NCBI GenBank assembly: GCA_031278395.1
Contig: JAITKM010000045.1
Coordinates: forward strand, 1-61,640
DNA from: Deltaproteobacteria bacterium
GTDB taxonomy: Bacteria > Bdellovibrionota_C > UBA2361 > SZUA-149 > JAITKM01
Reading direction: 5' to 3'
Length of the DNA: 61,640 nt
The position numbers and the translations under genes were made by a program. Of the stretch, positions 36,453 through 44,507 are shown piece by piece; position 1 is the stretch's first letter, and each line of letters starts with the position of its first letter. The notes beneath the pieces were generated by a model, which did no database searches, had not been told where the DNA came from, and saw nothing but the letters and a program-made list of their open reading frames with translations.

Positions 36453-36501
36453 CACCCTCTCCCCCACATTTTTGCTACCCAAGAATGTGGGGGAGAGAGT
36501 G
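36453..36501. other. long hairpin after ruvA
   Basis: Arms of 18 bp (36453-36470 and 36484-36501, one mismatch, GC-rich core CTCCCCCACATT) around a 13-base loop. No T run follows on either strand, so it is not a standard terminator. Confidence 0.7.
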
Positions 36502-36577
36502 AATTTAGTGGCTGAACAATTACATTCTTTGAAATTCTGCCAAATACCCCACTGAAATAAACGTAAGTTATGGGTTA

Positions 36578-36606
36578 TTGACAATATTTAAAGAAAATAG
36601 TATTAG
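36578..36606 (+). promoter_or_regulatory. sigma-70 type promoter of tRNA-Gln
   Basis: TTGACA (36578-36583), a 17-bp spacer and TATTAG (36601-36606). A GC-rich hairpin-like segment with seven T residues (about 36607-36642) lies between it and the tRNA. Confidence 0.6.
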
Positions 36607-36659
36607 CCGCCCCTACTTTAGCGGGAGGTGCCCGTTTTTTTATTGTTAGTGATTATTAT

Positions 36660-36734
36660 TGGGCGGTAGCCAAGTGGTAAGGCACTGGTTTTTGATACCA
36701 GCATACGTAGGTTCGAATCCTCCTCGCCCAGCCA
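36660..36734 (+). tRNA. tRNA-Gln (anticodon TTG)
   Basis: The cloverleaf is complete. The acceptor TGGGCGG pairs with TCGCCCA with one G-T wobble. The anticodon arm CTGGT-TTTTGAT-ACCAG gives anticodon TTG. The T loop is GGTTCGAATCC, and the encoded CCA end is at 36732-36734. U1-A72 is typical for glutamine tRNA. Confidence 0.96.
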
Positions 36735-36774
36735 TCCTTATAATATAATCAGATTTATTTTTGAATGAGGAATT

Positions 36775-37413
36775 GTGGAAGCTATAGAGATTAAGATTGA
36801 AAGTCGACAGGTGAGCGGTTCAAATGCGAATAAAAAATTTCGTTTAACAGGAAAAATTCCAGGTGTAATTTATTCTCAGGGACAAAGAGGTGTTAATGTC
36901 GCGGTGGATGCTATACATTTATACAACACACTTAGAGGAGTGCCTTTAACTCACTTATTTAAAATGGTAAGTGACGACAAAGTGATTAATGGCAAAATGG
37001 TTTTAGTTAAGGACCTACAAATTGATCCAGTAAAACAACAAATTTTGCATTTTGATTTATATGAAATTCATAAAGGACATAAAGTTACAGTTGTCGTGCC
37101 GATCGTTCTAACTGGCGAACCAGTAGCGGTTAAGCAAAAAGAAGGAACTCTAGCTCAGTCATTATTTGAAGTTGAAGTTGAGTGTCAACCAACGGCTATA
37201 CCAGATGAAATTGCGCTTGATGTTTCTGAGCTACAGTTGGGACATTCCTTGTTTATTAAAGATTTAAAAGTTGCTGATGGCGTGCGAATTAAAGAAGCTG
37301 ACGACCTAAACGTTGTTACCCTAGCGGCTGTTGAAGAAGAAAAAACAGTTTCAGTTGCTCCAGCAACTGAAACTGTTCCGGCGGCTCAAGCCACAGATAA
37401 AGCTAAAAAGTAA
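36775..37413 (+). CDS. rplY: 50S ribosomal protein bL25 (Ctc form)
   Basis: 5S rRNA-binding ribosomal protein of the long TL5/Ctc type, 212 residues. The N-terminal domain (SNANKKFRLTGKIPGVIYSQG) binds 5S rRNA, and the C-terminal beta domain (HKVTVVVPIVLTGEPVAVKQKEG) is present. An Ala/Glu/Thr-rich tail ends the protein. Translation starts at GTG 36775 with GAGG upstream; no ATG start fits. It lies between tRNA-Gln and pth; prs, usually present here in related genomes, is missing. Confidence 0.95.
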   Translation: MEAIEIKIESRQVSGSNANKKFRLTGKIPGVIYSQGQRGVNVAVDAIHLYNTLRGVPLTHLFKMVSDDKVINGKMVLVKDLQIDPVKQQILHFDLYEIHKGHKVTVVVPIVLTGEPVAVKQKEGTLAQSLFEVEVECQPTAIPDEIALDVSELQLGHSLFIKDLKVADGVRIKEADDLNVVTLAAVEEEKTVSVAPATETVPAAQATDKAKK

Positions 37414-37414
37414 C

Positions 37415-37978
37415 GTGTTTGCAATAATTGGACTTGGTAATCCAGGACAGAAATATCAAAATACCAGACATAATGTAGGCTTTGCGGTAGTCGATATGTT
37501 CTGTGCGAACAGCGGTTTGCTAGATAAGTTTCAAGAAAAGTTTGGTTGTCTATATTTGAAAGTAAATATAGTTGGACAAACTGGAATTTTAGTTAAGCCC
37601 CAGAAATTTATGAATTTAAGTGGGCAAGCTGTGCAGCCTTTATTGAATTTTTTTAAAGTGCAGGCTGCGGAAGTGATAGTTGTGCATGATGATCTTGATT
37701 TAGCGTTGGGGCAGTTAAGAGTACGCAAGGGCGGCAGTAGTGGTGGACATAAAGGGGTGCAGGATTTGATTAATATTTTAGGTTCAAATGATTTTTGTAG
37801 GGTGCGGGTTGGAGTTGGAAAACCAGATAAGCAGGAGATGGATACTGTTTCCTGGGTGCTGAGTAGCTTTCAAGTTGAGGAGCAAGTTAAGATTAGAGAG
37901 GCAATAGAGAAAGCTAGTCAAGCAATAAAAATGCTGCTTGCAGAAGGGGTAGAGCAGACACAAAGACAATTCAATTAA
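37415..37978 (+). CDS. pth: peptidyl-tRNA hydrolase
   Basis: Releases tRNA from stalled peptidyl-tRNA. GTG 37415 is the likely start because it gives the standard opening (M)FAIIGLGNPGQKYQNTRHNV, including the catalytic His. It lies one base after the rplY stop. VHDDLDLALGQLRVRKGGSS and GGHKGVQDL follow. Length 187 is normal. A longer open frame upstream lies wholly within rplY and is not homologous. Confidence 0.95.
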   Translation: MFAIIGLGNPGQKYQNTRHNVGFAVVDMFCANSGLLDKFQEKFGCLYLKVNIVGQTGILVKPQKFMNLSGQAVQPLLNFFKVQAAEVIVVHDDLDLALGQLRVRKGGSSGGHKGVQDLINILGSNDFCRVRVGVGKPDKQEMDTVSWVLSSFQVEEQVKIREAIEKASQAIKMLLAEGVEQTQRQFN

Positions 37979-38064
37979 TTTTAATTGTTCTCTTGTAAAA
38001 GATTTGAAAAAATAGTAAGGGCGGTAGCCTTATTTTGTATTAACTTGTGGGTAGAATTGAATAT

Positions 38065-38478
38065 ATGGAAAATAATAAAGATTACGAAACAGTCATAGTT
38101 TATGATGCAAGTTTAGATGAAACTGTAATTAATAAGGAGTTGGCTAAAATTGAGGAGTTGATAAATGTGCATGGCGGGATTGTAAAAAAGAAAACTATCG
38201 CTGGACGAAAGAAACTAGCTTACAAGATAAACCACAAAGAGTTTGGGGTTTATGTTTTATTAGTGCATAGTGGGGATAGTAAGATTGGTTCTGATTTAGA
38301 GCGCCAGTTTCAAATTAATACCGCTGTTTTAAGACATTTAGTAGTTAAAAAAGATAAATATGCTCCAGACGGCGAGATTGTATTGGATGATAGCAATGTA
38401 AGTTCATTATTAGAAGAAGAGACGGTGGATATTATTGAAGAGTTGGTAGAGGAAGAAGTTGTGGCTGCTGGAGTTTAG
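38065..38478 (+). CDS. rpsF: 30S ribosomal protein bS6
   Basis: 30S platform protein that pairs with bS18. YETVIVYDASLDE, IVKKKTIAGRKKLAYKINHK and FQINTAVLRHLVVKKD are family sequence. The acidic C-terminal tail (SLLEEETVDIIEELVEEEVV) is typical. I chose ATG 38065 over GTG 38047. rplI follows after 31 bp. rpsR (bS18), which nearly always lies between them, is absent here. Confidence 0.94.
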   Translation: MENNKDYETVIVYDASLDETVINKELAKIEELINVHGGIVKKKTIAGRKKLAYKINHKEFGVYVLLVHSGDSKIGSDLERQFQINTAVLRHLVVKKDKYAPDGEIVLDDSNVSSLLEEETVDIIEELVEEEVVAAGV

Positions 38479-38509
38479 AGATCAATATTGATTAATATTT
38501 TATAAAATT

Positions 38510-39055
38510 ATGGAAATTATTTTAACGGAAGATATAGCTGGATTGGGCGATATTGGTGAGCAAGTTAATGTCAAGCCAGGATATGCTAGGAATTTTCTCA
38601 TTCCGCAAGGATTAGCTATTGAAAGTGGTTCAAAAAATGGAAGGGCTTTAGCTCATAGAATGAAACAACTTGCAGCCAAAAAGCTTTTATTAAAGGGCGC
38701 GGCTTTGGAAAAAGGTAATGCTTTAAAGCAGGTCAAGGTGGAATTAAGTTTGAAAGTAGGTGAGCATGATAAAGTATTTGGCGCGATTCATTCTAAAGAT
38801 ATTGCCGAGGCGCTAAAAGTTTTGGGATATGAGGTTGATCGGCGCCGGGTAATGCTAATAGAGCCGATTAAGAAAATCGGTTTACATACAGTTAAGATAA
38901 AATTACATTCTGAAGTTTTTGCGGAAGTTGAAGTGCAAGTTCTGGGTGTTTCAGCTCAGGAAGGAGACGTCGCTAAGGCAGCTGCAAAATTAAAAGAAAA
39001 AATGGAAATGGAAGATAACAAAGAAAAAAAGAAGAGAGGGAAAAAAGATGCCTAA
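38510..39055 (+). CDS. rplI: 50S ribosomal protein bL9
   Basis: Large-subunit protein near the L1 stalk. N-terminal signature MEIILTEDIAGLGDIGEQVN and VKPGYARNFLIPQGLA, a connecting helix, and a C-terminal domain (KVFGAIHSKDIAEALKVLGY). Length 181 is long because of a Lys/Glu-rich tail. Its end overlaps the rpmI start by eight bases. Confidence 0.95.
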   Translation: MEIILTEDIAGLGDIGEQVNVKPGYARNFLIPQGLAIESGSKNGRALAHRMKQLAAKKLLLKGAALEKGNALKQVKVELSLKVGEHDKVFGAIHSKDIAEALKVLGYEVDRRRVMLIEPIKKIGLHTVKIKLHSEVFAEVEVQVLGVSAQEGDVAKAAAKLKEKMEMEDNKEKKKRGKKDA

Positions 39056-39242
39056 AGTAAAATCACATCGAGGAGCTAGAAAGCGTATTATAAAAACTGG
39101 AAGTGGTAATTTAAAAAGAGGTTGCAGTAATAAGCGCCATATCCTAACTAAAAAAACAACTGCTCGTAAACGTAAGTTGCGTCAGGGAGGGACGGTTGCT
39201 CATGCTAATCAGAGACAAGTCTTAAGGCTGTTGCCGTATTAA
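39048..39242 (+). CDS. rpmI: 50S ribosomal protein bL35
   Basis: A 64-residue very basic ribosomal protein (MPKVKSHRGARKRIIKTGSG, KKTTARKRKLRQGG). It overlaps rplI by eight bases. It pairs with rplT downstream as usual, but infC, the normal upstream gene, is replaced by rplI. That fusion of the S6-L9 and L35-L20 clusters is unusual. Confidence 0.95.
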   Translation: MPKVKSHRGARKRIIKTGSGNLKRGCSNKRHILTKKTTARKRKLRQGGTVAHANQRQVLRLLPY

Positions 39243-39257
39243 TTTTTTGGGGAATTT

Positions 39258-39608
39258 ATGAGAGTAAAAAGAGGAATCAAAGCAAGACAGCGTAGAAATA
39301 AATTATTAAAATTAGCGAGAGGTTTTAGAGGGCGTTCTAAAAACACTATTCGTCAGATGCGGCAGCGTTTGGATAAATCATTATGTTATACCTATCGTGA
39401 TCGCAGACAACGTAAACGTCAAATGCGTGGAATTTGGATCGTGCGTTTAAGTGCGGCGGCTAAGTTAAACGGTATTAGCTATTCTAAATTAGTTAATGCC
39501 TTAAAGACTGCCAAAATTGAGTTAGATCGAAAAATTTTGGCTGATTTAGGTGCATTACATCCAGAAGTATTCACTAAAGTTAAGGAAGTCGCTGTTGGAG
39601 TTAAGTAA
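39258..39608 (+). CDS. rplT: 50S ribosomal protein bL20
   Basis: Large-subunit assembly protein, 116 residues. Starts MRVKRGIKARQRRNKLLKLA, with the family core RGRSKNTIRQMRQRLDKSLC and YRDRRQRKRQMRGIWIVRLS. A GGGGAA ribosome site precedes the start. pheS/pheT, often next, do not follow; rimI does. Confidence 0.96.
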   Translation: MRVKRGIKARQRRNKLLKLARGFRGRSKNTIRQMRQRLDKSLCYTYRDRRQRKRQMRGIWIVRLSAAAKLNGISYSKLVNALKTAKIELDRKILADLGALHPEVFTKVKEVAVGVK

Positions 39609-39628
39609 TTCCGAGGAGACGTAACTAA

Positions 39629-40129
39629 ATGATTAGGGTTGCTTCGATTAAACAAAATTCAAAATTGTTAAATTGCGTTGGCAAGCTGGAGATTATTAAA
39701 TTAACTCCTGAACACCTGCCTGTTGTTTTTGAAATTCAGCATGCAGGCTTAAGCTCACCCTGGACTTTTGAGAATCTTCAAAGCACATTAGAGAATATTC
39801 ATAGTTTTTCTTTCGGATTATTTTTAGATGATAAATTAATTAGCTTTTGTTTGACTACTTTAGTTTTAGACGAGGTGAATATTTTAAATTTTGTGACGCG
39901 TCTAGAATATCGGCGTCAAGGTTATGCTAACTGTTTATTACAAAAAGTAATTGCTTTGGCTGAACAACAAAAGATAGTTTCTTTTTTCTTAGAAGTTCGC
40001 CAAAGTAATTTTTCTGCGGTGCGTCTTTATGAAGAGTTTGGTTTTGTGAAACTCACTGAGCGCAAGGATTATTACCAAAACCCAACTGAGAATGCTCTTG
40101 TTATGGCATTGAATGTCAAAAAACAATGA
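39629..40129 (+). CDS. rimI: ribosomal-protein-alanine N-acetyltransferase RimI-like
   Basis: GNAT that acetylates N-terminal alanines, classically of bS18. The core LEYRRQGYANCLLQKVIALA has the acetyl-CoA loop RRQGYA, and VRQSNFSAVRLYEEFGFVKL with KDYYQNPTENALVMAL matches RimI. GAGGAG precedes ATG 39629. Its last four bases overlap the next gene (ATGA). Its position beside ribosomal proteins fits; its usual target gene rpsR is not in the window. Confidence 0.87.
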   Translation: MIRVASIKQNSKLLNCVGKLEIIKLTPEHLPVVFEIQHAGLSSPWTFENLQSTLENIHSFSFGLFLDDKLISFCLTTLVLDEVNILNFVTRLEYRRQGYANCLLQKVIALAEQQKIVSFFLEVRQSNFSAVRLYEEFGFVKLTERKDYYQNPTENALVMALNVKKQ

Positions 40130-41112
40130 CTACCGATCAAGATAAAAAATTAGAAAAAATCAAGACTTGGATTAATACTGAAACAAATGTCAGATTAGAT
40201 TCGGCGATTAGTAAGCAGATACAGATTTTAAGTAAAAACGACGCCAACTTACTGTGTGCACAAGGTAAAGTAAAGCTAAATAACTCAAATGCCGAAGTAA
40301 AAGCAGGAGAAAGTGTTAAGTGTGGAGACCAAATTGAAGTTGATTTTTCGCATTTGAATTTTTCTGCTCGACCTGAGTTAGGCGCCGCCTTATTGCCGTT
40401 GAAAATACTTTTTGAAGATGAGTATTTTTTAGTGTTGCATAAGCCGCGCTCATTACATTCGGTTACGCAAAAAAGTAATCCCGCTGTTAGCTTAGCTGAC
40501 GCTCTTAGCGCTTATTGTCCAGCTTGTTTAACTGCTTCAAAAGATCCGTTTGAAGCAGGTTTAATTCAGCGTTTGGATTACTGGACAACTGGGTTAATGC
40601 TTGCCGCTAAGAATAAGATGACGCATAAGATATTAAGTTTGATGTTACTAAGTGGCAAAATTAAAAAAACTTATTTGGCGTTAGTTGAAGGTAATTTTAG
40701 GGAGCGAGAGAAATTGATCAAAACAGTTCTGGAAAGTCAGGCTCAAGTTGTGAAAACTCTTGCTCTTGAAGACGTGCCGGATTATGTTGATAAATCGTCT
40801 TTAATAATTAGGGAGACGCGGGCGAGTTTTGAAAAAACTATTGATGCGCGTTCGACTTTAGTTCAGGCAGTAGCCACGGCAGCGTATCGACATCAGATTC
40901 GCGTACATTTAGCATTTGCAGGCTTTCCGCTAGTTGGCGATACGCAGTATGGTAGTTTAATGACTTTAAAAGATTTGCAAGGGGTTAGCCAGTTTCAGGA
41001 ATTGCAAGCTACATATGGCGTTTTGGCTGCTGAAGAGGGTTTTTTCTTATGTGCTAACAGTCTTGATTTTGTGCATCCTTATACTCAGGAGAGGTTGTTG
41101 TTTAGAATTTAA
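40126..41112 (+). CDS. RluA-family pseudouridine synthase
   Basis: A 328-residue RNA pseudouridine synthase. An S4-like N-terminus (about 15-80) precedes the catalytic domain. The usual HRLDxxTSG motif reads QRLDYWTTGL, keeping the catalytic Asp but replacing His by Gln and Ser by Thr. YRHQIRVHLAFAGFPLVGDT is the second signature. It overlaps rimI by four bases. It is clearly more diverged than the RluD-like protein at 9707-10702, so its RNA target probably differs. Confidence 0.85.
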   Translation: MTTDQDKKLEKIKTWINTETNVRLDSAISKQIQILSKNDANLLCAQGKVKLNNSNAEVKAGESVKCGDQIEVDFSHLNFSARPELGAALLPLKILFEDEYFLVLHKPRSLHSVTQKSNPAVSLADALSAYCPACLTASKDPFEAGLIQRLDYWTTGLMLAAKNKMTHKILSLMLLSGKIKKTYLALVEGNFREREKLIKTVLESQAQVVKTLALEDVPDYVDKSSLIIRETRASFEKTIDARSTLVQAVATAAYRHQIRVHLAFAGFPLVGDTQYGSLMTLKDLQGVSQFQELQATYGVLAAEEGFFLCANSLDFVHPYTQERLLFRI

Positions 41113-41175
41113 AGGAACCTGAATTATTAGAGATACTCTTAATGTAATATTTTTTTATTATAAAGGTTTTAATGT

Positions 41176-41688
41176 ATGACAACGTTTGTTTTATGTCTTC
41201 AAATATTTTTTGCTAGAATCTTAGATGTGTCGCTTGGAACAACACGGATGATTTTAACGGTCAAAGGCAAAGCTTTGTTTGCAGGTGTAATTGGGTTTGT
41301 TGAGTTATTTATTTGGTTTGTGATAGCGCGTGAAGCTATTAATACAGGTATTGATAGTATTTGGGTGCCGATTAGTTATGCTGGAGGTTATGCAACTGGA
41401 ACATTTATTGGTGGTTTATTATCTCATAAATTTATTAGTGGTAATTATGGTGTGCAAGTTGTGTTGAGCGGCAAAGCGGATGAGGATATTGTCAATAATA
41501 TTAGACAGAATGGGTTTGCAGTGTCGGTGGTTGACGTTAAGGGTAAGGGTGAGCATCACAATATGTTATTTATAGAAATAAATAAGAATAGTTTCGGAAA
41601 GCTTAAGAAAATGATTAGAAAGCTAGACGAAAAAGCCTTTATGGTAGTGAATGAAACAAAGTTAGTGCAAAACGGATTTGTAAAATAA
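41176..41688 (+). CDS. DUF2179 membrane protein (UPF0316 family)
   Basis: A 170-residue membrane protein. Three helices cover about residues 3-80 (FVLCLQIFFARILDVSLGTT, FAGVIGFVELFIWFVIAREA and SYAGGYATGTFIGGLL). A soluble DUF2179 domain (VVDVKGKGEHHNMLFIEINK) follows. The DVSLGTTR motif is typical of UPF0316. Function is not established. It lies 14 bp before trxB on the same strand. Confidence 0.88.
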   Translation: MTTFVLCLQIFFARILDVSLGTTRMILTVKGKALFAGVIGFVELFIWFVIAREAINTGIDSIWVPISYAGGYATGTFIGGLLSHKFISGNYGVQVVLSGKADEDIVNNIRQNGFAVSVVDVKGKGEHHNMLFIEINKNSFGKLKKMIRKLDEKAFMVVNETKLVQNGFVK

Positions 41689-41702
41689 TAAAATTCACAA
41701 GC

Positions 41703-42629
41703 ATGGAAAAAATTTTAATTTTAGGTTCTGGTCCTGCTGGTTATACAGCTGCGATTTATACAGCGAGGGCAAATTTAAATCCTCTTTTATTGCAGGGTAA
41801 GGTACCGGGAGGTTTTTTAACGACAACTACAAAAATTGAAAATTATCCTGGGTTTGAGCGAGGAATTCAAGGTGCAGAACTGATGAAGCAGATGCGTGGA
41901 CAGGCTGAGCGTTTTGGGACGCGGGTTGAGCAGCAGAGTGTGGCGCGGGTTGATTTGAGTGTGCGTCCATATAAAGTTTGGACTGGCGCTGAGCAGTTAA
42001 TTGAAACTCAAACTTTAATTATTGCTACTGGTGCTATACCTAAGATGTTGGGTCATGAGAAGGAGAAAGATTTTTTGGGATTAGGTATTTCTACTTGTGC
42101 TACTTGTGATGGAGCGTTCTATCAAGATAAAGCTATAGTAGTAGTTGGTGGTGGAGACTCAGCGTGTGAGGAGGCGTTGTATTTAACTAATTTTGGTAAG
42201 ACTGTAACGTTAATTCATCGGCGTGATGAGTTGCGGGCATCGAGTGTGATGCAGGAGAGGGTTTTAAATCATCCTAAGCTTAAAGTTTTGTGGAATAGTA
42301 TAATTAGTGATTTATTAGGAGATAGTCAGCAAGGTTTGACGGGGTTAAAGGTTAAGAATCTTCAGACTGGTCTTGAAGTGGAGTTGATTTGTGACGGGCT
42401 TTTTTATGCGATTGGTCATGTTCCTAATTCTGAGTTATTCACGGAATATCTAAAAGTTGATAAGCAGGGATATTTAATTACTAAACCTAATAGTTCGGAG
42501 ACGAATCTTGAAGGTGTTTTTGCTTGTGGTGATGTTAAAGATCCAATTTTTAGACAGGCTATTACTGCGGCAGGTTCTGGTTGTATGGCTGGAATTGAAG
42601 CCGAGCGCTATTTGGCAAAAATATCTTAA
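41703..42629 (+). CDS. trxB: thioredoxin-disulfide reductase
   Basis: FAD/NADPH enzyme that reduces thioredoxin. FAD-binding GSGPAGYTAAIYTARANL opens the protein; the redox pair is CATC in STCATCDGAFYQDKAIVVV, next to the NADPH-binding GGGDSACEEALYL. The C-terminal FAD motif GVFACGDVKDPIFRQAITAA is complete. Length 308 is normal. Confidence 0.96.
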   Translation: MEKILILGSGPAGYTAAIYTARANLNPLLLQGKVPGGFLTTTTKIENYPGFERGIQGAELMKQMRGQAERFGTRVEQQSVARVDLSVRPYKVWTGAEQLIETQTLIIATGAIPKMLGHEKEKDFLGLGISTCATCDGAFYQDKAIVVVGGGDSACEEALYLTNFGKTVTLIHRRDELRASSVMQERVLNHPKLKVLWNSIISDLLGDSQQGLTGLKVKNLQTGLEVELICDGLFYAIGHVPNSELFTEYLKVDKQGYLITKPNSSETNLEGVFACGDVKDPIFRQAITAAGSGCMAGIEAERYLAKIS

Positions 42630-42754
42630 TACCTTTTTTTTCTGGTATAGGTGCAGAATCAATGCAGAATCAATGAGCAAGTGCGAATTTTTGTAATACG
42701 GAATAGGGTACCTTGTGTGGAGTAAATCAATTCAAACATTTGTATTTTCTGGTG

Positions 42755-42877
42755 CTGGTATGGGGTTACTTTTGGTCGTAATTTTTGAGGTTAAAAACTT
42801 TCCTAAAATATCATGTATCGTCAAATAATTAAATAAATTTCCATTGATATTTATGTCTAAAAGTAACCCCATACCAG
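42755..42877 (+). mobile_element. repeat element with inverted ends (123 bp)
   Basis: CTGGTATGGGGTTACTTTT (42755-42773) and its exact reverse complement AAAAGTAACCCCATACCAG (42859-42877) bound an AT-rich core. This is the cleanest element in the window: 19-bp perfect terminal inverted repeats. Confidence 0.9.
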
Positions 42878-42887
42878 GAAAAAATCC

Positions 42888-42905
42888 AAAAGTAACCCTG
42901 CACCA
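42888..42905 (+). repeat. solo end of the dispersed repeat family
   Basis: AAAAGTAACCCTGCACCA, a GC-type end placed 10 bp after an AT-type element. Confidence 0.85.
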
Positions 42906-42983
42906 ATTAAAATAACCTATTTAAACTTTAAACAAATATTGTTATAGGCTTGAGGGTTTTTAGTAATTTTTAAATAAAAAAAC

Positions 42984-44495
42984 ATGAACGAAGAATTAAA
43001 TGAACAACAAATTATTAGACGAGAAAAACTTACTAAGCTGCGAACAGTTGAGTATCCATATCCAAATGATGTAAAAATTACAGCCGATTCTGAAAAAATT
43101 AATGAACTAGTTAAAATTGCTACTAGCGAAAATCTGACCGAACTTCAGCAAACAGAGAAATTAGAAGCTCTTAAAACTCAAACATTCACTTTAGCTGGAC
43201 GTTTAATGTCTCAACGCCTGATGGGTAAAGCTGCATTTAGTAATTTACAAGACCAGACAGGACAAATTCAATTCTATATTCGCAAAGATGATGTTGGTGA
43301 TGAAATCTTTGCTACTTACAAAAATCTTGATATTGGCGATATCATAGAAATTTCAGGTTATCCATTCAGAACTAAAACTGGCGAGTCAAGTCTGCATCTG
43401 CAAAAGATTCGTCTACTGGCTAAGTGTTTAAATCCTCTACCAGAAAAGTGGCATGGCTTGACTGATAAGGAGTTACGTTATCGTCAACGCTATGTGGACT
43501 TAATTGTTAATCCTGAAGTTCGTGAAGTGTTTGTCAAGCGTTCGCAAATTATCCAATATATCAGAACTTTTTTCTTTGAGCATGGATACCTTGAAGCTGA
43601 AACTCCATTTTTAAGTGCCATTGCTAGCGGAGCGAATGCCAGACCGTTTGAAACGCATCACAACGCTCTAGATTTAAATTTACATCTTCGTATTTCTCCA
43701 GAATTATATTTAAAACGTTTAATTACAGGCGGATTTAACAGAGTTTTTGACATGGGAAAAATGTTTAGAAATGAAGGTATTGATCTAAAACATAACCCAG
43801 AATTTACGATGATTGAATTTTATCAAGCATATGCAACATATGAAGACTTGATGCATCTGACTGAGGATTTAATTGGGCAGATATGCGATAAAATTATTGG
43901 TTCAAGGCAAATTGAGTATGACGGAAAAATCATTGATTGGACTGCTCCATGGGAAAGGCTCAATATGGTAGAGGCTATTTATAAATATTTAAATATCCCC
44001 AAGAGCATAGATTTATATACGCTTGCGGGCGTTAAGCAAGCAGCTAAATTAGTTGGCTTTGATGGAGTTGAGCATGAAGAAAATTATGGACTTGCGATGT
44101 ATGAATTATTTGATTCGCAGGTTGAATCAAAAATAATTAATCCAACTTTTATTACTAGACATCCGCTTGAAATTTCGCCGCTTTCACGTCCAGCTTTAGA
44201 TGATCCACGGTTTGTTGATCGTTTTGAGTTGTTTGTTAATGGGACAGAATTGGCGAATGCTTTTAATGAGCTCAATGATCCAGAGGATCAAGAGCAGAGA
44301 TTCTTAAAACAGGCAGAAGCTAAAGCTGCCGGCGATGAAGAGGCAATGGAATATGATGCGGATTTTGTGAATGCGCTAAGTTATGGCATGCCACCAACTG
44401 CTGGTGAGGGTATTGGGATTGACCGACTTGTTATGTTGCTAACTGGAAATACAAGTATCAGAGATGTCATGTTATTTCCGTTAATGCGACCGTGA
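42984..44495 (+). CDS. lysS: lysyl-tRNA synthetase (class II)
   Basis: Charges tRNA-Lys. The OB-fold anticodon-binding domain (about 55-165, FTLAGRLMSQRLMGKAAFSN) precedes the class II core. Motif 1 is near FFEHGYLEAETPFL, motif 2 is FRNEGIDLKHNPEFTMIEFY, and motif 3 is GEGIGIDRLVMLLTG. Length 503 is normal. It faces argJ with a 12-bp gap. In related genomes lysS often precedes lolC; here the two are about 25 kb apart. Confidence 0.97.
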   Translation: MNEELNEQQIIRREKLTKLRTVEYPYPNDVKITADSEKINELVKIATSENLTELQQTEKLEALKTQTFTLAGRLMSQRLMGKAAFSNLQDQTGQIQFYIRKDDVGDEIFATYKNLDIGDIIEISGYPFRTKTGESSLHLQKIRLLAKCLNPLPEKWHGLTDKELRYRQRYVDLIVNPEVREVFVKRSQIIQYIRTFFFEHGYLEAETPFLSAIASGANARPFETHHNALDLNLHLRISPELYLKRLITGGFNRVFDMGKMFRNEGIDLKHNPEFTMIEFYQAYATYEDLMHLTEDLIGQICDKIIGSRQIEYDGKIIDWTAPWERLNMVEAIYKYLNIPKSIDLYTLAGVKQAAKLVGFDGVEHEENYGLAMYELFDSQVESKIINPTFITRHPLEISPLSRPALDDPRFVDRFELFVNGTELANAFNELNDPEDQEQRFLKQAEAKAAGDEEAMEYDADFVNALSYGMPPTAGEGIGIDRLVMLLTGNTSIRDVMLFPLMRP

Positions 44496-44507
44496 ACTTA
44501 ATAAAAA

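Noticed and set aside
35921-36469. 182-codon antisense frame over ruvA
   Set aside because: RuvA is certain on the other strand; the antisense frame has no family similarity.
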